A program made the position numbers and the translations under genes. Below are positions 61,581-64,000 of a stretch of 64,000 bases of DNA, one piece after another. The notes under the pieces are model-generated. The model saw only the letters and a list, made by a program, of their open reading frames with translations. It had not been told where the DNA came from and made no database searches. Origin of the DNA: Virgibacillus ndiopensis (GTDB taxonomy: Bacteria > Bacillota > Bacilli > Bacillales > Amphibacillaceae); the NCBI RefSeq assembly GCF_900187325.1, contig NZ_FZMZ01000004.1:62001-126000 (forward strand). The letters are read 5' to 3'. The stretch's first letter is position 1, and each line of letters starts with the position of its first letter.

Positions 61581-62810
61581 CTAATATGCTTTTATAGGAT
61601 CTGCCCATTTATCGTTTGTATTTGGTAAGGTAGGGAACCAATCTGGCCTTTTTGGATCACGATCGTACGGATACCCACCTAACTCTTGATAAAGTTCCGC
61701 ATATTCCTGTAACTTATCATAATCAAGTTCAACGCCCAGTCCTGGTTTATCGGGAATTTGTATTTTTCCATCTTGATATTTCATTTTTCCACCTTTTATT
61801 ACATCGTCTTTTAAATGGTGATAGTGAGCGTCAATGGCAAATGGCATACTTGGTAATACTGCGCCCAGATGTAACATTGTAGCTAATTGCACACCTAATT
61901 CTCCTGAAGAATGGACTGCTGTTCCAAGCTGAAATGTATTACAAATATCTGCAGCCTTTATACATTGTCTGATACCGCCCCAAAATGTTGTATCTAGTAA
62001 AATAACGTCTACTGACGGATTCTTAATATTCTCCGCAAGCTGTTCAAAATTAACTACAACAGTGTTTGTTGCTAACGATTGTGCTATTTTTTCACGAACC
62101 CGACGCATTCCATTTAATCCCCAAGTTGGATCTTCCAAATAATCGTTATTCATCCACTCAGTCTTTTTAGCGAACTTTACACTTTGCTCAACACTTAGAA
62201 TACAATTTGGATCATAGCGGAATTGGTCACTAGAATACTTCTCACCTATTGCTTGAAAAAGTTCACATTCGTAATCTGGATGAAACACCCCACCTTTTAA
62301 CTTATGAGACCGAAATCCGTAATCATCTTTTAACTCCTGAACATGATTCAATAACTGTTCCTTCGTTCGTACTTCATTCTCACCATTTTTGTTCGGATAA
62401 CGGAAAAATAAATAACTAGCAAATTCAACTTCATCGCGCATTTTTCCACCTAAAAGTTGATAAACTGGTACACCCAACTTCTTACCCATAATATCCAAAC
62501 ACGCAAACTCAATTGCAGCTAAAAGTTGTGTACGATTATTGTAAAGTGATGCAGTAGGATTACTTATTTTCCATTTTAATTCTTCAGTATTAAATGGGTC
62601 ATGGCCAATTAAATAACTCTCAAGCTGCTTAAAAGCCAGTTCAGCACTTTCTCCTCCACCGCCCATTTCACCTACTCCGGTAATACCTTCGTTGGTTTCC
62701 ACTTCAATTATCGTGCGGACAAATCTTCCCCAATGCACTCCATTGCTATGCCTAAGCGGGGATTCTAAAGGCACCGTAACAGTTGTTGGCTTAATTCTAG
62801 TTATTCTCAT
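61581..62810 (-). CDS. Enolase-superfamily sugar-acid dehydratase (glucarate-dehydratase-like)
   Basis: A 409-aa enzyme: [35 protein letters not shown] at the N-terminus (capping domain), the KxK-like base SHKLKGG near residue 165, metal ligands in [17 protein letters not shown] and VVVNFEQL, and [14 protein letters not shown] near 300 as His/Glu region. It dehydrates a hexarate or similar acid to a 2-keto-3-deoxy product, which the aldolase can cleave. Closest in style to glucarate dehydratases. 11 bp from the next gene. Confidence 0.9.
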   Translation of the reverse strand: MRITRIKPTTVTVPLESPLRHSNGVHWGRFVRTIIEVETNEGITGVGEMGGGGESAELAFKQLESYLIGHDPFNTEELKWKISNPTASLYNNRTQLLAAIEFACLDIMGKKLGVPVYQLLGGKMRDEVEFASYLFFRYPNKNGENEVRTKEQLLNHVQELKDDYGFRSHKLKGGVFHPDYECELFQAIGEKYSSDQFRYDPNCILSVEQSVKFAKKTEWMNNDYLEDPTWGLNGMRRVREKIAQSLATNTVVVNFEQLAENIKNPSVDVILLDTTFWGGIRQCIKAADICNTFQLGTAVHSSGELGVQLATMLHLGAVLPSMPFAIDAHYHHLKDDVIKGGKMKYQDGKIQIPDKPGLGVELDYDKLQEYAELYQELGGYPYDRDPKRPDWFPTLPNTNDKWADPIKAY

Positions 62811-62821
62811 AATTTCACCTC

Positions 62822-63838
62822 TTAGAGCTTTATGATCACTTTACGTACCTCTGATGGCATTTCTTCCATTAATTCAAACGCTTCTTCGGTATCATTTAAA
62901 GAAAACTCATGACTAACCAAGTCTTTTACATCAAAGTTTTTAGAATTGAATAATTCAACAACCTTAGGAAAACGATGTGTCTGCAATCTTGAACCGCATA
63001 TCGTCAATTCTTTTTTTGTAATATTAACTTGTGCAATCCGAGATATTTCTACATGAAACCCTAGCAAAACTACTCTTGCAGCAACAGATGTAACATCAAT
63101 TGCTTGTTCAACTGTTGTTGGTGTTCCAACAGCATCAATTACAACGTTTGCACCCATTCTATTAGTCCAATGAGATAATTCTTTACTGACATCTTTTTCT
63201 TTTGGATTTATTGTTAAATCTGCTCCCCACCTTTGAGCAAATTCTAATCTTTCTTGGTTAAAGTCTGAAATCGCCACTTTTGCACCAGCATTCAAGGCCA
63301 TTTTCAAACAGCATAATCCAATTGGGCCAGCACCAATAATATAAACCATATCATCTTTTTGAATTTGCCCACGATATGTCGCTTGTGCCCCAATTGTAAA
63401 AGGTTCGATCAAGGCTATTTCAGACCAGTCAAGTGATGAATCAACACGATGCACAAGATTTTCCGGCATCACTTTTACTTCACATCCGCCACCATCTCTA
63501 TGGACACCGTAAACTTCTACTTTTTCACATATATTTGGTCTTCCATGTCTACAAGCATAACATTCACCACAAGCCGTCATTGGCTCAATTACCACTTTAT
63601 CTCCAACCTTCAATCCTGATACCGACTCGCCCATCTCAATGATTTCTCCAGCTACCTCGTGTCCAATAATACGTGGATAGCTAACGAAAGGATTTTGTCC
63701 ATGAAGAATATGCATATCTGAACCACAGATTCCCATTGCTTTCATACGAATTTTAACTTCATTAGCATTACTTAACGTTGGATTTTTCACTTCAACCACA
63801 TGTAAATCATGAGGCTGTGTTACTTGTATTGCTTTCAC
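62822..63838 (-). CDS. Zinc-dependent MDR dehydrogenase (sorbitol/threonine type)
   Basis: A 338-aa zinc alcohol dehydrogenase: [43 protein letters not shown] (structural zinc Cys), and the NAD site [27 protein letters not shown]. It oxidises a sugar acid or polyol. GTG at 63838 behind GGGGGGAG is the start; a TTG frame begins at 63853. In the sugar-acid operon, directly after the TRAP permease gene. Confidence 0.92.
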   Translation of the reverse strand: MKAIQVTQPHDLHVVEVKNPTLSNANEVKIRMKAMGICGSDMHILHGQNPFVSYPRIIGHEVAGEIIEMGESVSGLKVGDKVVIEPMTACGECYACRHGRPNICEKVEVYGVHRDGGGCEVKVMPENLVHRVDSSLDWSEIALIEPFTIGAQATYRGQIQKDDMVYIIGAGPIGLCCLKMALNAGAKVAISDFNQERLEFAQRWGADLTINPKEKDVSKELSHWTNRMGANVVIDAVGTPTTVEQAIDVTSVAARVVLLGFHVEISRIAQVNITKKELTICGSRLQTHRFPKVVELFNSKNFDVKDLVSHEFSLNDTEEAFELMEEMPSEVRKVIIKL

Positions 63839-63858
63839 AATTACTCCCCCCAATTAAA

Positions 63859-64000
63859 TTAATCAAATAAACTTGGTAAAAATAATGTTATCTCTGGGAT
63901 AAACGCAACCAGCATCAAAACTATTAAACTAACAGCAAGAAACGGTAACAAAGCTACTGAGGCTCGGCCGATTGGAATTTTACCGATACTTGATGCTACA
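63859..64000 (-). CDS. TRAP transporter large permease (DctM), C-terminal part
   Basis: The last 46 codons are visible: SSIGKIPIGRASVALLPFLA, then VSLIVLMLVAFIPEITLFLP and SLFD. This is the typical end of DctM/SiaM large permeases. The gene runs off the window edge. Together with DctP and DctQ subunits, expected beyond the edge, it would import the sugar acid. Confidence 0.85.
   Translation of the reverse strand, partial: VASSIGKIPIGRASVALLPFLAVSLIVLMLVAFIPEITLFLPSLFD

Overview
The window is low-GC Gram-positive DNA from an endospore former of the family Bacillaceae. The evidence is strong GGAGG-type ribosome binding sites, a gerA-type germinant receptor operon, a sporulenol-type triterpene cyclase (sqhC), DUF3231 and GerX proteins, and two BCCT transporters. 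The style (two BCCT carriers and a dispersed GGGACA...TGTCCC palindromic repeat) suggests a halotolerant genus such as Virgibacillus, Oceanobacillus or Lentibacillus. That placement is inference. No rRNA, tRNA, CRISPR array, intact insertion sequence or prophage was seen.

Layout. 0-9 kb: an organosulfur-type operon under a SAM-I (S-box) riboswitch. It runs DmoA/NtaA-type flavin monooxygenase, sodium/solute symporter, a 27-aa membrane peptide and CoA-acylating (methyl)malonate-semialdehyde dehydrogenase, followed by an iron alcohol dehydrogenase and a hotdog thioesterase. A divergent BCCT carrier lies just upstream. 9-15 kb: a YdjM-type membrane protein, a TetR/ABC/ABC-2 exporter operon, an FMN reductase plus luciferase-like monooxygenase pair facing an HxlR regulator, and a phosphodiesterase. 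15-19 kb: small genes including a type I toxin candidate, a decayed DinB gene and a DUF6323/DUF6179 pair. 19-23 kb: a second TetR/ABC/ABC-2 operon with an elaborate operator. 23-32 kb: resistance and accessory genes, including chloramphenicol acetyltransferase with a translational-attenuation leader, an ABC-F ATPase, a pentapeptide protein and several gene remnants.

32-48 kb: a VWA/HTH pair, an aldo-keto reductase, DUF3231, a frameshifted M23 peptidase, a glycine-betaine-type BCCT carrier, sqhC with DUF2515, acetyl- and phosphotransferases, oxidoreductases and a MarR-rhodanese pair. 48-53 kb: the gerA-C-B operon. 52-56 kb: an ECF41 sigma factor with its AhpD/CMD target (both carry the same promoter motif) and an aldo-keto reductase behind a MerR-type promoter. 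56-60 kb: glycerate kinase, and an ABC exporter behind a leader peptide and hairpin. 60-64 kb: a sugar-acid operon (TRAP transporter, dehydrogenase, enolase-superfamily dehydratase, SDR, KDPG-type aldolase) running off the right edge.

The strongest candidates for new biology are the S-box controlled monooxygenase/semialdehyde-dehydrogenase operon, the leader-peptide control of the ABC exporter, the two-promoter ECF41 module, and the facing consensus promoters at about 19.0 kb. The DNA also holds many small decayed genes, typical of an accessory region in slow turnover.
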